From the NCBI RefSeq assembly GCF_009696615.1, contig NZ_VULO01000007.1, positions 62,001 through 126,000 of the forward strand: a DNA stretch of 64,000 nucleotides. Direction: 5' to 3'. The translations under genes were made by a program, and so were the position numbers. Origin of the DNA: Scrofimicrobium canadense (lineage in GTDB: Bacteria; Actinomycetota; Actinomycetes; Actinomycetales; Actinomycetaceae). A model generated the notes under the pieces. That model was not told the origin of the DNA and did no database searches. It worked only from the letters and a program-made list of their open reading frames with translations. The first letter of the stretch is position 1. Every line of letters starts with the position of its first letter. This document shows positions 27,278 through 36,971 of the stretch, in pieces.

Positions 27278-27970
27278 ATGAACGCGATATTCACTGAAGG
27301 CGGCTTTGGTCAACTGATCGAATGGTTCCGTGATCCTGAACAACTACTGATCGCCATGGGCCCATGGGTTCTTGTGGGAGTGGCAATCATTGTATTCGTC
27401 GAATCCGGAGTTCTCTTTCCGGTACTTCCGGGTGACTCTCTGATCTTCGCGGCCGGGTTATTGCATACCCAACTGGGAATCAACATGTGGGTGCTCATCA
27501 TCACTATTTTAGTGACGGCGTTCCTCGGTGCTCAAGTGGGGTACTGGATCGGGAGGCGATGGGGAAGGCGACTCTTTAAACCTGATGCGCGAATACTCAA
27601 AACTCAATACTTAGACCAGGCCGAGAAATTCTTTGCGCGGTATGGCGGTCGAGCACTCGTCTTAGGACGATTTGTGCCTTTCGTTCGCACCTTTGTTCCC
27701 CTGGCTGCGGGAGCCGCACGCCTCCCCTATGGAAAATTCCTTTTTTTTAACACTTTGGGGGCCCTAGTGTGGGGAGCAGGCATCACATGGGCTGGCGCGG
27801 CTTTGGGTGGAATCGACTTCGTCCATGACAACCTGGAAATCATTGTTATCCTCATCGTGCTGGTTTCCGTAATTCCGATGGTGGTGGAATATGTACTACA
27901 CAAACGTCGGAAAGCGCGGGAACCTCAGGAAGAAACAGTTGATGTGGATGTAGTTGTCGAGGAAGACTGA
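27278..27970 (+). CDS. DedA family membrane protein
   Basis: A 230-residue DedA/SNARE-associated protein. It shows the re-entrant motif ESGVLFPVLPGDSLIFAAG and the conserved FARYGGRALVLGRFVPFVRTFVPLAAGAARLPYGKFLFFN with the key Gly-Arg-Pro-Arg residues. Recent work links DedA proteins to lipid (undecaprenyl phosphate) flipping and membrane homeostasis. The acidic C-terminal tail is unremarkable. A DUF6541-type gene starts at the very next base after the stop. Confidence 0.9.
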   Translation: MNAIFTEGGFGQLIEWFRDPEQLLIAMGPWVLVGVAIIVFVESGVLFPVLPGDSLIFAAGLLHTQLGINMWVLIITILVTAFLGAQVGYWIGRRWGRRLFKPDARILKTQYLDQAEKFFARYGGRALVLGRFVPFVRTFVPLAAGAARLPYGKFLFFNTLGALVWGAGITWAGAALGGIDFVHDNLEIIVILIVLVSVIPMVVEYVLHKRRKAREPQEETVDVDVVVEED

Positions 27971-29929
27971 GTGGACTGGCTACTTCTTTTCCTTTTAGCC
28001 AGTGCAATGGCACTGGCCGCGTGGGCACCTGCGTATTTTTGGTTGCGTGCCGTACGCATTCCGCCTGGAATCGCCACTGCTCTTTCACCAGCCTTGGTGA
28101 TAATTTTCCTCAGTGTTCTGGGCGAGGTGTATCACCTCCTAGGGATAGCTTGGTCGGGTCTTAGTGTCCTACCGCTTCTTGCTATTTCAACGGTGGCGGC
28201 ACTATGGGTGTTTCGACGGCAAAAGCGACATGCCGAGCGTGCTATGGGATGGCAATTCTGGTGCGTCGTCGCATTAGCGTGGCTCATAGCGGCCCTACCG
28301 TGGATAAGTGTTGCGCCTGCGGATAATCCGATTCAACAATGGGACCCGTCTTTTCACATGAATGGCGTGTGGTCCATCATCGGCACTGGAGATGCGGGTT
28401 GGGACACGGCCTTAGCTCCTAACTATGCTGCCAGGGCAGCTAGCGAGTACCCTCCAGGGTGGCACATTTTTGTCGCACTCTTTGCCACGCAGAAGACCGT
28501 CCTTTTCGCCGCTAATGCGTCTACACTGGCGTTGATGCTGCTGTGGGTTGTGGGAGCCGGTGTGTATACCCGGGTACTCTTCAGCTCCCGGATAGCCTGG
28601 ACGATAGCGCCTCTTCTTGCTGCGGGGATGCTCAGTATGCCAGCTGACGCGCTTGGCGCATACAGTCAGTGGCCCAACGCAACCTCTGTCGCACTGATGC
28701 CAGGAATTGCCGCATATCTTGTCTGGCTTGGTCGGAAAGCTGTCCGTGTGTGGGGAGGACGCAAAGTCCTCTCCGCAACAGAGTGGATAGCATGGCCGTC
28801 AGTTCTCCTTCTTGGATGTCTCGGGGGTATTCGAGCCCACCCAGTCATCGGATTCAACCTCCTCTTCCTATTAGCGCCGGCAATCATTGCTGGACTCATC
28901 CAACTGACCCGGATTGATTATCGGCGGAAGAGATGGTGGGCAGTACCTATATGGCCTGCCACTTTTGCGCTCGGTGTAGCTGCGGTGTTGTTCCTCTTCA
29001 ACACCGCAGAAGTGCGGAACATGGGGGACTATCCGCGTCCAGGCCAATCGTGGGCAGTCGCGTTAGGTACGTTCCTCACCCCCACTCCGCCCTATGGGCG
29101 CAGCATCTCACTGACACTGTGGTTGGCGACCGTTGCTATTCTCATGATTTTGGCGCTCTTCTACTACGCCTCTGCCTACGGTCGCAATAAGTCGATACGG
29201 CTATGGCCGCTCATGTCTTTCCTGGTTTTTGCGGGCTTGGTTCTTATCGCATATGGACCGGACTCCGCCTTTAGAGAGTTCATTGTTGCGCCATGGTTCC
29301 TTGACGCCCGTCGCATCATGGAACCGCAGAATCTCTCGATGGTTCCTCTAGCGGCTTTAGGATTTGCCTGGGTTGTCGATAACGTTGCGAGCATTTCTCA
29401 AAGGGTAACGCGTCCTATAGTGGGCGCCGTAACCGCTGTGGTTGTTGTTGCGGTTTCAGGTGGTTTGGGCCTTTCAGCGCGGGCACACGCTTTTGCTAGT
29501 GTGTATGATCCACAGCGTTTGGGTAAGCCCGGTATGGCAACGCAAGGTGAACTCGACATGTTGCGTTCGCTGGATGAGATCCTTCCAGCCGATGCCGTCA
29601 TATTAGGAGACCCGCAAAATGGGTCAGTTTATGCGCAGGTGATAGGACAAAGAAAGGTTGTCTTCCCACAGCTGACACTCAGTGGACTTACAGATGACCA
29701 GACCCTGCTGCGTCAGTCTTTCAAAGATCTGGCGACAAACCCACAAGTTTGCGAAGCAGTCAAGAGGCTTGGTGTCACTCATTTCTATTCTGACGAAGAC
29801 GGATACTACTACCAGACTCTCCGGTCTGAGCGCACCCCCGGCTTGTACAACGTCAACCCTGCCGATGGGTTAGAGCTTGTCGCCGAGGGCGATACTGCCC
29901 GCCTGTATCGCATCACGGCTTGCAATTAG
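27971..29929 (+). CDS. Polytopic membrane protein, DUF6541 type
   Basis: A 652-residue protein with about 12 hydrophobic segments and a soluble C-terminal portion (from about residue 500). The segments NPIQQWDPSFHMNGVWSI and SEYPPGWH resemble the external loops of actinobacterial DUF6541 proteins, whose topology recalls GT-C glycosyltransferases. No confirmed function. The GTG at 27971 directly abuts the dedA stop, so the two are coupled, and both may act at the cell envelope. Confidence 0.7.
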   Translation: MDWLLLFLLASAMALAAWAPAYFWLRAVRIPPGIATALSPALVIIFLSVLGEVYHLLGIAWSGLSVLPLLAISTVAALWVFRRQKRHAERAMGWQFWCVVALAWLIAALPWISVAPADNPIQQWDPSFHMNGVWSIIGTGDAGWDTALAPNYAARAASEYPPGWHIFVALFATQKTVLFAANASTLALMLLWVVGAGVYTRVLFSSRIAWTIAPLLAAGMLSMPADALGAYSQWPNATSVALMPGIAAYLVWLGRKAVRVWGGRKVLSATEWIAWPSVLLLGCLGGIRAHPVIGFNLLFLLAPAIIAGLIQLTRIDYRRKRWWAVPIWPATFALGVAAVLFLFNTAEVRNMGDYPRPGQSWAVALGTFLTPTPPYGRSISLTLWLATVAILMILALFYYASAYGRNKSIRLWPLMSFLVFAGLVLIAYGPDSAFREFIVAPWFLDARRIMEPQNLSMVPLAALGFAWVVDNVASISQRVTRPIVGAVTAVVVVAVSGGLGLSARAHAFASVYDPQRLGKPGMATQGELDMLRSLDEILPADAVILGDPQNGSVYAQVIGQRKVVFPQLTLSGLTDDQTLLRQSFKDLATNPQVCEAVKRLGVTHFYSDEDGYYYQTLRSERTPGLYNVNPADGLELVAEGDTARLYRITACN

Positions 29930-29981
29930 ACGAATCGCAGGCAGCGGTGATAATAATACGACCTGAGACAAAGGAATGAAT

Positions 29982-30953
29982 ATGGTTGATCGAGCGGTTC
30001 CCACTAACCTTCCCGGACCTGCACCTGCAGGTGAACGGATGAAGATTGCGTTTTTGGGACCGTTTGGAACGTTTTGTGAACAAGCTGTCTGGCAAGTTGC
30101 CCCTACTCGCAGTGACCTACTTCCTATGCCGTCAGTCGGACAAGCATTAGCTGCCGTTCGACGAGGTGAAGCCGACAGAGCAGTGGTTCCTATCGAAAAC
30201 TCGGTCGAAGGTGGGGTCAATGCCACTATTGACGAGCTTTCACATGGAAGTTCCTTGGTTATTGTTGCTGAAATGCTGGTTCCTGTTGCCTTTGCTTTTG
30301 GGGTGTTGCCAGGGACGAAACAGGAAGATATTCACGCAGTGGGCACGCACCCACACGCGTGGGCTCAGTGTCGCCACTGGGTTGAAGCACACTATCCCAA
30401 TGTTATCCATGTGCCAACTGCCTCGACGGCAGCAGCTCCCGAAATATTAACATCGGTTGAGGACGTTCCCTTTCAAGCAGTTCTCTGTTCAAAACCATCA
30501 GCAAAGCTTTTCGAGCTGGAAGTGCTGGCAGATGACGTGGCAGATAATCCCGGAGCTGTCACCCGTTTCGTTATGGTCTCCCGTGAAGGGGACATTCCCC
30601 CTGCAACGGGCGCTGACAAGACAACTGTGCAAGTACGCTTACCCGACAACGAAGCTGGCGCACTGCTGACGATGTTGGAACAATTCAGTGCCCGAGGCGT
30701 GAACCTGTCTCGCATTGAGTCTAGGCCCAGTGGGAATGGACTCGGTTCCTACTCTTTCTCTATAGACATTGAGGGACACGTGCGTGAAGAACGGATTCAG
30801 GCCGCGCTGGTTGGGCTTCACCGGACCTGTCCGGAAGTAAAGTTCTTGGGATCCTATCCGAGAGTGGACGGAGTACGGCCAAATATCCGTCCAGGAACCA
30901 CAGATGAGGATTTTGCTAGCGCCCGCGCATGGATAGAGAAGATACTGGGCTAG
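29982..30953 (+). CDS. pheA: Prephenate dehydratase
   Basis: A protein of about 323 residues catalysing prephenate to phenylpyruvate, in phenylalanine synthesis. The catalytic domain has IAFLGPFGTFCEQA, VVPIENSVEGGVNATIDEL and the TRF motif (VTRFVMVSREG). The C-terminal ACT domain carries LSRIESRPSGNGLGSYSFSIDIEGH with the ESRP phenylalanine-binding motif, so feedback inhibition is expected. AAAGGA six bases upstream favours the ATG at 29982 over the ATG at 29976. It is convergent with the ABC permease, overlapping it by 4 bases. Confidence 0.93.
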   Translation: MVDRAVPTNLPGPAPAGERMKIAFLGPFGTFCEQAVWQVAPTRSDLLPMPSVGQALAAVRRGEADRAVVPIENSVEGGVNATIDELSHGSSLVIVAEMLVPVAFAFGVLPGTKQEDIHAVGTHPHAWAQCRHWVEAHYPNVIHVPTASTAAAPEILTSVEDVPFQAVLCSKPSAKLFELEVLADDVADNPGAVTRFVMVSREGDIPPATGADKTTVQVRLPDNEAGALLTMLEQFSARGVNLSRIESRPSGNGLGSYSFSIDIEGHVREERIQAALVGLHRTCPEVKFLGSYPRVDGVRPNIRPGTTDEDFASARAWIEKILG

Positions 30954-31750
30954 TCCACATCGCGGCGCCACCGCAGCAGGTAGCCAAGAGCTGCAAATAC
31001 ACCGGCGTAGGCCAGTAACACCAAGCAACCTGCCCACCATTGCAAAGACGATGAGCCCATTTGCATTACCGAAAAAGCGGAACTTCCGCAGAACGCATCA
31101 GAGGCGGCGCCAGGTAAGAAAGAACCGATCTTTGCCGAAACGGGGGAGAACATTGCTACCATCCGCAGTATTGGTTCAAGGAACTGCGTGAAAGCGATGG
31201 CAATCACCAGAACTGCTGCTTGGTTAGGAACCAGGCTACCCAGTCCGACTCCTATCATTGCCCATATTCCCATAGCCACCACACCCCGGAGGATCATTAA
31301 CCATGTTTCCACTTCGCCCAAACCTGTAGTGTGTCCATTCGCAGTCAGGATGATAAGTGCCGCGATGATCGTGCTGCCGAATGCAATCAATCCGAATAAG
31401 AACCCAATGATGCACTGGGAAATCAGTTTGGCGCCTAGAGCAGTTCCTCGTCGTGCAATGGTGAGGAAAGTGGGAACAATAGTATGGTGCCTAAACTCGC
31501 CCGTCACGGCCAGAGCTCCGACTAACAGCGGAAAAACGTATCCTACGGATAGGGCCGTAGAGTAGACTGAACGGGCTGTATCTGAAGAGTCTAAGAAAAC
31601 TAGTTCTTCGCTGGCAAGACCGGCGATTCCAGAGAACGCAAAAGCCAAAATTGTAGCCGTAAAAGCCACGTAGAGGGCCATGAGGAGTGCTAAAATCCAC
31701 CACGTTCGTGTGGTAAAAGTCTTGAGAAACTCGGAGCGTAGTGCCTTCAT
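30950..31750 (-). CDS. ABC-2 type transporter permease
   Basis: A 266-residue protein with six membrane segments and the ABC-2 layout: MKALRSEFLKTFTTRTWW at the N-terminus, a large loop, TGEFRHHTIVPTFLTIARR after the second helix, and paired C-terminal helices. It pairs with the ATPase gene just upstream (4-base overlap). The pair resembles exporters involved in self-protection against peptide antibiotics, but cargo is unknown. Confidence 0.85.
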   Translation of the reverse strand: MKALRSEFLKTFTTRTWWILALLMALYVAFTATILAFAFSGIAGLASEELVFLDSSDTARSVYSTALSVGYVFPLLVGALAVTGEFRHHTIVPTFLTIARRGTALGAKLISQCIIGFLFGLIAFGSTIIAALIILTANGHTTGLGEVETWLMILRGVVAMGIWAMIGVGLGSLVPNQAAVLVIAIAFTQFLEPILRMVAMFSPVSAKIGSFLPGAASDAFCGSSAFSVMQMGSSSLQWWAGCLVLLAYAGVFAALGYLLRWRRDVD

Positions 31751-32643
31751 CGTCGCCCTCCAACTAGACCTAGGAATACATCTTCTAGTCCGTCTTCATC
31801 GGCACTGAGGTGGGACAGAGGCAGCCCAGCTTGGAATGCTATCGTCCCCACAGTAGTGGGATCTGAATTTGACACTTCTAATCCATCCGGCGTTTCACGA
31901 ACATCTAGTTGCGCATTTCGCAACGCTACATGTAGATCAGTGCGATGAGGGGAATCAACTGACACATGCTTACTTCCCATCGCCTCAATCTCACTGAGGC
32001 TTCCCGCGGCTACTAGTTGTCCGTGGTTAATGATGACAATGTGATCTGCTATCTGTTGAATCTCAGATAATAGGTGTGAGCTGAGAAGAACGGTTGCCCC
32101 CTGGCCTGCTAAAAAGTTCAAGAGATCTCGCATCCATCGTATTCCTTCTGGATCCAACCCATTTGCTGGCTCGTCCAGTACCAAAACGGACGGGTCAGAT
32201 AGAAGAGCTCCGGCGAGGCCCAGTCGCTGTCGCATGCCTAACGAGTAGGTTCCTACCCGTCGATCTGCGAAATCGCGTAGCCCCACCTTGTCCAGAACTT
32301 CGTCGATGCGGGAGTACGACGTTCCTTCCGCGGCCGCAAGAATCCGAAGGTGGTTGCGGGCAGTGCGGCCCGGATGAAAAGAATGCGAGTCGAGGCTTGC
32401 TCCAACGACATGTCCTGGGGAAAGAAAATCGGCATAGCGTTTCCCTCCGATCAATGCCTGGCCATGCGTGGGGGCTGCCAGGCCAAGCAGTATACGAAGC
32501 GTCGTCGTTTTACCGGCCCCGTTAGGCCCCAAGAAGCCCGTAATGCGACCGGGAAGGGCCTCGAACGAGAAGTTATTTACAGCCGCAAACGAGCCATACT
32601 TCTTCGTGAGGTTGTGGACTGAGATTGTCAAGCCATTGTCCAT
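31747..32643 (-). CDS. ABC transporter ATP-binding protein
   Basis: A 298-residue CcmA/DRA-type ATPase with Walker A GPNGAGKTTTLRILLGL (about residue 38), signature YSLGMRQRLGLAGA, Walker B LVLDEPANGLDPEG and H-loop LLSSHLLSE. The extra C-terminal domain of about 80 residues is usual in this subfamily. It forms an exporter with the overlapping permease gene. It is divergent from the phosphatidyltransferase gene, with about 60 bases between them. Confidence 0.9.
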   Translation of the reverse strand: MDNGLTISVHNLTKKYGSFAAVNNFSFEALPGRITGFLGPNGAGKTTTLRILLGLAAPTHGQALIGGKRYADFLSPGHVVGASLDSHSFHPGRTARNHLRILAAAEGTSYSRIDEVLDKVGLRDFADRRVGTYSLGMRQRLGLAGALLSDPSVLVLDEPANGLDPEGIRWMRDLLNFLAGQGATVLLSSHLLSEIQQIADHIVIINHGQLVAAGSLSEIEAMGSKHVSVDSPHRTDLHVALRNAQLDVRETPDGLEVSNSDPTTVGTIAFQAGLPLSHLSADEDGLEDVFLGLVGGRR

Positions 32644-32704
32644 GTGGCTCCTTTTTCTCCGAGGGCTTTCGTCTTGTCAGCTTGAGGTAGATAGAATCGA
32701 TGGC

Positions 32705-33283
32705 ATGACTCAGATGCAGGTGAAAGACAATGTCTTCACCATTCCTAATGTCCTTTCAGTAAGCCGATTAGTAATTCTACTTCCACTTTCACTGTATTTG
32801 CTTGCAACGCATCGCTACGCATGGACATTGGTAGCTTTGTTCTTTTTGGGAGCGACAGACTGGTTGGATGGCTATCTTGCTCGCGCTCTCAACCAGCAAT
32901 CTGAACTTGGTAAATACATGGATGTTGTCGCTGATCGCATATCCGTTGTGTTCATTGCTCTTGGTCTAGTCTTTGCCGGGCTAGTACCGTGGTGGGTTGT
33001 TTGTGTCATTGCTGGTGTTGATGCGATTGTTGCGGCAACCACGTGGTTCTTATTCCATGGACCCCCCAATATCGCCGTATCCTTCGTAGGAAAGGTACGG
33101 ACAGCGCTGCTTCTTTTCGCATTACCGGGGATGATTCTAGCGGCGGCACTTGATTCCCCTTCAGTGAGAGAAGCCAGCTATGTAGTTTTGGCGATTGGCT
33201 TGGTGTTTCACATCGTTGCCGCAGTGGGGTACATACGTGCCATGGTGCGTAACAGGCCTGGCAAGAATGTGCGTCAGGACTGA
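32705..33283 (+). CDS. CDP-alcohol phosphatidyltransferase (PgsA-like)
   Basis: A 192-residue membrane enzyme. The catalytic motif reads DWLDGYLARALNQQS then ELGKYMDVVADR, the full D-x2-DG-x2-AR-x8-G-x3-D-x3-D pattern, at about residues 57-82. Five or six helices surround it. Family members make phosphatidylglycerophosphate, phosphatidylinositol phosphate or cardiolipin; this sequence alone does not decide which. I use the ATG at 32705, since the frame extends upstream only inside the divergent ATPase gene. The 3' end overlaps the convergent LytR_C gene by 10 bases. Confidence 0.85.
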   Translation: MTQMQVKDNVFTIPNVLSVSRLVILLPLSLYLLATHRYAWTLVALFFLGATDWLDGYLARALNQQSELGKYMDVVADRISVVFIALGLVFAGLVPWWVVCVIAGVDAIVAATTWFLFHGPPNIAVSFVGKVRTALLLFALPGMILAAALDSPSVREASYVVLAIGLVFHIVAAVGYIRAMVRNRPGKNVRQD

Positions 33284-33975
33284 CTACCTTCACCAGACTG
33301 CCCGTCAGACTGAGGTGAACCAGATTGCTCTGTATTTGTAGTGAGTGCTTTTTCCAGAGCTTCAGGACTCACATCGACGCATTCGGGTAGTGAAGTGAGT
33401 TGAGAACTAGTCGCGGCAATTTCTGCTATCTCTTCGGCAGTGGGAATTTTTTCAGCGCTTTCACCAATAGTAATTGTGATTGTGCGTCCCGGTATATCCG
33501 TGAATTTGATTCGAGTTTTTTCATCGAAATAGCGAGCCAAAGTATACGCATCGTCTACACCCGCGGGTCCTGCCTCAATCATGAATGTGCCCCTAAAAGG
33601 CGCTGCGTTATCCACGGGGCCTTTCTCATATCCCAAGGTAGCAAGACTGTCAGACAACGTTGCTGCTGCTCCTGATAGAGAAGAAGCATTAAGAATCTGT
33701 AGCTTGGCACCTTCTGGATCAACAGGCGTGGTTGCAGCAACTAGACAAGGAGTATCGCCCGCCTCAGCATACGTGGTCTTCTTGGAGAACTCTTCAGAAA
33801 ACGGCATCGGAAGTATTCCCGTGAGCCCCAAGAGTGCCAAGGCTAAGGCAATAATCATCGCTAGGATGACGAAACCGTAAATAATGCTCTGCCTACGCGC
33901 CATGATGGAACGATACTTTTGACGAGGCGATTTTGACGGTATCGGATCCTGCGGTACTGGCGATGGAAAGCTCAC
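33274..33975 (-). CDS. LytR C-terminal domain membrane protein
   Basis: A 233-residue protein with a short Pro-rich cytosolic start, one membrane anchor (SIIYGFVILAMIIALALALLGL, about residues 30-52) and an external LytR_C domain. The domain motif AKLQILNASSLSGAAATLSDSLATLGYEKG is clear. The tail is Ser/Gly/Gln-rich. LytR_C domains accompany cell-wall polymer ligases and bind the wall; a stand-alone protein like this is common in Actinobacteria. Confidence 0.8.
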   Translation of the reverse strand: MSFPSPVPQDPIPSKSPRQKYRSIMARRQSIIYGFVILAMIIALALALLGLTGILPMPFSEEFSKKTTYAEAGDTPCLVAATTPVDPEGAKLQILNASSLSGAAATLSDSLATLGYEKGPVDNAAPFRGTFMIEAGPAGVDDAYTLARYFDEKTRIKFTDIPGRTITITIGESAEKIPTAEEIAEIAATSSQLTSLPECVDVSPEALEKALTTNTEQSGSPQSDGQSGEGSQS

Positions 33976-34110
33976 ATTACTAACCTAGTGGAGGTTGCGG
34001 TCAGAATGCGAACGGATCCCGCAATTTTTGCCAAGCCGTATCAGTGGGAGCAACACCATACCTGCTCGTCTTGGAGGTATCTAGTATCCCCGTGTAGCAT
34101 GACTGCGTTA

Positions 34111-34200
34111 GGTAGCGTGTCCGAGCGGCCGAAGGTGCAGCACTCGAAATGCTGTGTGGTGTCACAGCCACCGTGGGTTCAAATCCCACCGCTACCGCCA
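34111..34200 (+). tRNA. tRNA-Ser(CGA)
   Basis: A class II tRNA of 90 bases including an encoded CCA. The acceptor GGTAGCG pairs with CGCTACC, the anticodon stem CAGCA/TGCTG encloses the loop CTCGAAA (anticodon CGA), a long variable arm follows, and the T-arm has GGGTTCAAATCCC. It reads serine UCG codons. Confidence 0.95.
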
Positions 34201-34250
34201 AATAGTTGGCTAAATACCAACGAAAAGTCGGAATGTGAGTCCAACCTGTC

Positions 34251-34325
34251 CCACGTACGGGGTCATAAAACTGTACACCGGGCCGTATACCGCCCAGGCA
34301 TTTGCTACAACGCCCAGGCAGCGGT
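34251..34325 (+). repeat. Dispersed intergenic repeat, family 1, copy B
   Basis: Second copy of the 75-base element, 50 bases 3' of tRNA-Ser in its sense orientation and just beyond the stop of the convergent frameshifted gene. The shared first half is identical to the other copies. It is followed by GCGGTTTTCTT, a short T-rich run. Confidence 0.85.
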
Positions 34326-34341
34326 TTTCTTATCCCATTAG

Positions 34342-35966
34342 CTACGGACCGGCCACGCGCTGCAGCGAACCATCAGGAGCGAACTCTACATACCCGCTGA
34401 TTCCATCGGGACTGTCGACATAGATCCGCACTAGGAGAGCTAGCGGCTCGTCAATGCCTACCATTGATCGCTCGATGATGATGCGTGAGACGGAAGGCTC
34501 AGAAGCTCCCAATGCTGCGAATTCTTGCGTTGCACATTCAATGTTCGCATCGGCTGTTGACCAGGTGACCTCGTCGAGAGTGAAAATTGCATCTGGTGTA
34601 GTCTGAGCTCCGCCGTCGAGAACGCGAGAGTCTTCGATGCGTCCGCCTCGGAAATCGACCTCTGTGAGAGACGGTCCAGAATCCCCTGAAGGGATATACG
34701 AGTTCACCAGGAGCCGGTCACCATAATTGATGACCCGTGTTGACAGATCACTTCCAGTAGTTTCGACAATTTGAGATAGTGCATTTTCGAATTGTTCCTG
34801 CGAATAGCGCAATGTCTGATGATCTGTTTCTGGGAGTTGCTCGAAATACTCTATAGGCAAAAGTTCTCCGTTGGCATCCAACCGAACATTGACGTTTCCA
34901 TAGGGATTATCGAAGGTAAGGGTAATCTGGATGCGGGCGAATGAAGTAGAATCACGCTGAACTCGAATAGCTGTAAGTATGGGTTCTGATAGGCCCTTTG
35001 CTGTGGCAACATTCTGAGCTTCTGGGATATGCGCAATCACCGATCCCCAATCAACTTCGTTGAAACTGAACCTATCTCTGGACGGATCGCTGGGTTGAAT
35101 CAAAGCCGGTTGCCTGTCGTTAACCCGTTGATCTTCTACGGAGATTACATCCGCAGTGTCCGCGTCGGCCGAAGTAGGAATAGTCGCTCGCATCCATATT
35201 TGCGAGATGTGGAGGTCGAATACTTGGCTGTTGCCAAGCTGTTCTTCTATCGATGCGAATGTATCGAGGAGAGGCTCCGCCTCGAAAAGATAGTCGTGAT
35301 CGAGGGTGATTGCTTCGTTGGATCGCCCCTCGATGATGAGTTTTACGTGCTCCAGCGCATGAGGGCTGACAAGGAATGGTGCACCCAGGCCTCCTATCAG
35401 AAACGCCGCAACCATCAAGATAACTGCCAATGTTGGGCGCATGTGGTGTCTGGCAAAAAAGCCATGAGACCGTTCAGGTAATTCTTTAGCCGACGATACG
35501 TCAGAGCTAGTGAGAGAGCCTTGCGGATGGGGCGGGGTCGAGTCTAATAGATACACATTTCGGAACTCAGCATCCTGATGCGAGACCGCGATGATACTGC
35601 CCGGATTGAAGAAGCCTGCATCAATGAGGGGGATAATTTCTTCGTACTAGTTTTGAAGGGGATCCCGTTGTCGCCGTCCACCAAAAGATTGAAAAGTACT
35701 TCAGGTTGTTCATTAATGTATGTACCTGTTTGGTGCCGTTCGAGTATCAATGCAGCACGAACCTGCCCAGCTGACACCCCCGCTCAGCTTCTTGCTGCTG
35801 ATGAGCAGACTTACCGATTGTTCCAGCCGCTATGACAAGCACCAGCAAAATGCCAGCAGCGATCGTGAAACCAGTTGCCCATGGAAAAAATGTCCGAGGA
35901 CAGTCTTGCCAATATGTTAAGAGAGATTGCACCGCCGAGAACGGCAAAGAACAGCAAACGCATCAT
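34342..35966 (-). pseudogene. Membrane-anchored cell-surface protein gene broken by frameshifts
   Basis: The largest remaining frame (34342-35556, 404 residues from a GTG) encodes a membrane segment (VILMVAAFLIGGLGAPFLV) and a long exported part with no recognised domain. Upstream, three short frames continue the same protein if read across shifts: MMRLLFFAVLGGAISLNILARLSSDIFS (from ATG 35966), then GFTIAAGILLVLVIAAGTIG, then VRAALILERHQTGTYINEQPEVLFNLLVDGD, then IIPLIDAGFFNPGSIIAVSHQDAEFRNVYLLDS joining the 404-residue frame. The breaks lie at or near homopolymers: A6 at 35885-35890, C5 at 35777-35781, T4 at 35651-35654. The joined N-terminus resembles actinobacterial envelope proteins with a TG..NxQP pattern. 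Confidence 0.65.
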
Positions 35967-36001
35967 AGATAGTCATTCTTGCATGTCTAGGTTAATGGGA
36001 G

Positions 36002-36160
36002 ATGAAATTCCGTATGGGTGAGTGCAAGGCGCGAATAGCTTATTCCGACGGCTTTCTTGATAAGGCATCGGAAGCGGCAAAGAAGGTAACTGGTGGGCGC
36101 TTTGATGAGCACATTGATTCGGCCCGCGATGCCGCTGATAAGAAGTTGGGTACCGAGTAG
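36002..36160 (+). CDS. MT0933/Rv0909-like small antitoxin-family protein
   Basis: A 52-residue ORF. Its latter part, GFLDKASEAAKKVTGGRFDEHIDSARDAADKKLG, resembles the MT0933-like antitoxin family (Rv0909), short helical proteins of Actinobacteria built on AADK-type repeats. The first 16 residues do not resemble the family start, so the real 5' end may have been altered. No toxin gene is next to it. A bidirectional terminator follows. Confidence 0.55.
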   Translation: MKFRMGECKARIAYSDGFLDKASEAAKKVTGGRFDEHIDSARDAADKKLGTE

Positions 36161-36178
36161 CACTTAGTTAATGTATAA

Positions 36179-36231
36179 AATGTCCAGTTTGCGTGCGGTC
36201 TATAAAGACGTTTGCACGCAAACTGGACATT
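36179..36231. terminator. Bidirectional intrinsic terminator
   Basis: Arms AATGTCCAGTTTGCGTGC and GCACGCAAACTGGACATT pair perfectly over 18 bp, with an inner GTC/GAC. Runs of A before and T near the end serve both the small plus-strand ORF and the minus-strand sodA. Confidence 0.85.
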
Positions 36232-36248
36232 CTGCGTTCTAGGAGAAA

Positions 36249-36869
36249 CTAGCTAAGGAGCGAACCGAAATTGGCAGTAGCCCGGTCATAGCGAGCTTCA
36301 ACGTCATCCCAGTTAACGACATTCCACCATGCTTCAACGTACTTGGCTTTTACGTTCTTGTAGTCGAGGTAGAAGGCGTGCTCCCACATGTCCAACATCA
36401 GTAGTGGCACGGTACCGACAGGAACATTCCCCTGCTGGTCATAAAGTTGGAAGGTTACTAGGCCGCCACTAATGGTGTCATAGGCAAGAACCGCCCATCC
36501 TGAGCCTTGCAGACCCATGGCGGCGGCAGTGAACTGTTTCTTGAAGTTATCCAGTGAACCGAAAGACTTGTCAATAGCATCCTTCAATGCTCCTTCAGGG
36601 CCTGCCTTGGCCTCAGGAGTCATGTTCTTCCAGAAGACGGAGTGGTTTGAATGCCCTCCTAGGTGGAATGCAAGATTCTTCTCATGCAAGTTGATTGCGG
36701 CAAGATCGCCAGCTTCGCGGGCAGCTTCGAGAGCTGCAAGGGCGGCGTTGGCTCCATCAACATATGCCTGATGATGCTTGGAGTGGTGGAGTTCCATAAT
36801 CTCCGCAGAAATGTGCGGTTCTAGCGCATCGTATGCGTAGGGGAGATCGGGAAGAACGTAGACAGCCAT
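36249..36869 (-). CDS. sodA: Superoxide dismutase (Mn/Fe)
   Basis: A 206-residue Mn/Fe-type superoxide dismutase. Metal ligands are visible in ELHHSKHHQAYV (first His), GGHSNHSVFW (second His) and DMWEHAFYLDY (Asp and third His). The GSGWAVLAYD segment with Gly before Ser is typical. Manganese use is likely from the overall pattern but not certain. There is no signal peptide, so it acts in the cytosol. It is monocistronic. Confidence 0.95.
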   Translation of the reverse strand: MAVYVLPDLPYAYDALEPHISAEIMELHHSKHHQAYVDGANAALAALEAAREAGDLAAINLHEKNLAFHLGGHSNHSVFWKNMTPEAKAGPEGALKDAIDKSFGSLDNFKKQFTAAAMGLQGSGWAVLAYDTISGGLVTFQLYDQQGNVPVGTVPLLMLDMWEHAFYLDYKNVKAKYVEAWWNVVNWDDVEARYDRATANFGSLLS

Positions 36870-36971
36870 TTAATGATCCTCTCATGAGCAAAATAGGTCT
36901 GACTCATCCAACCTATCGCCCTTTGGTCCTAGGTGCGAGGTGGATTCGCGCAGGGCGTAGGCGACTTAGCT

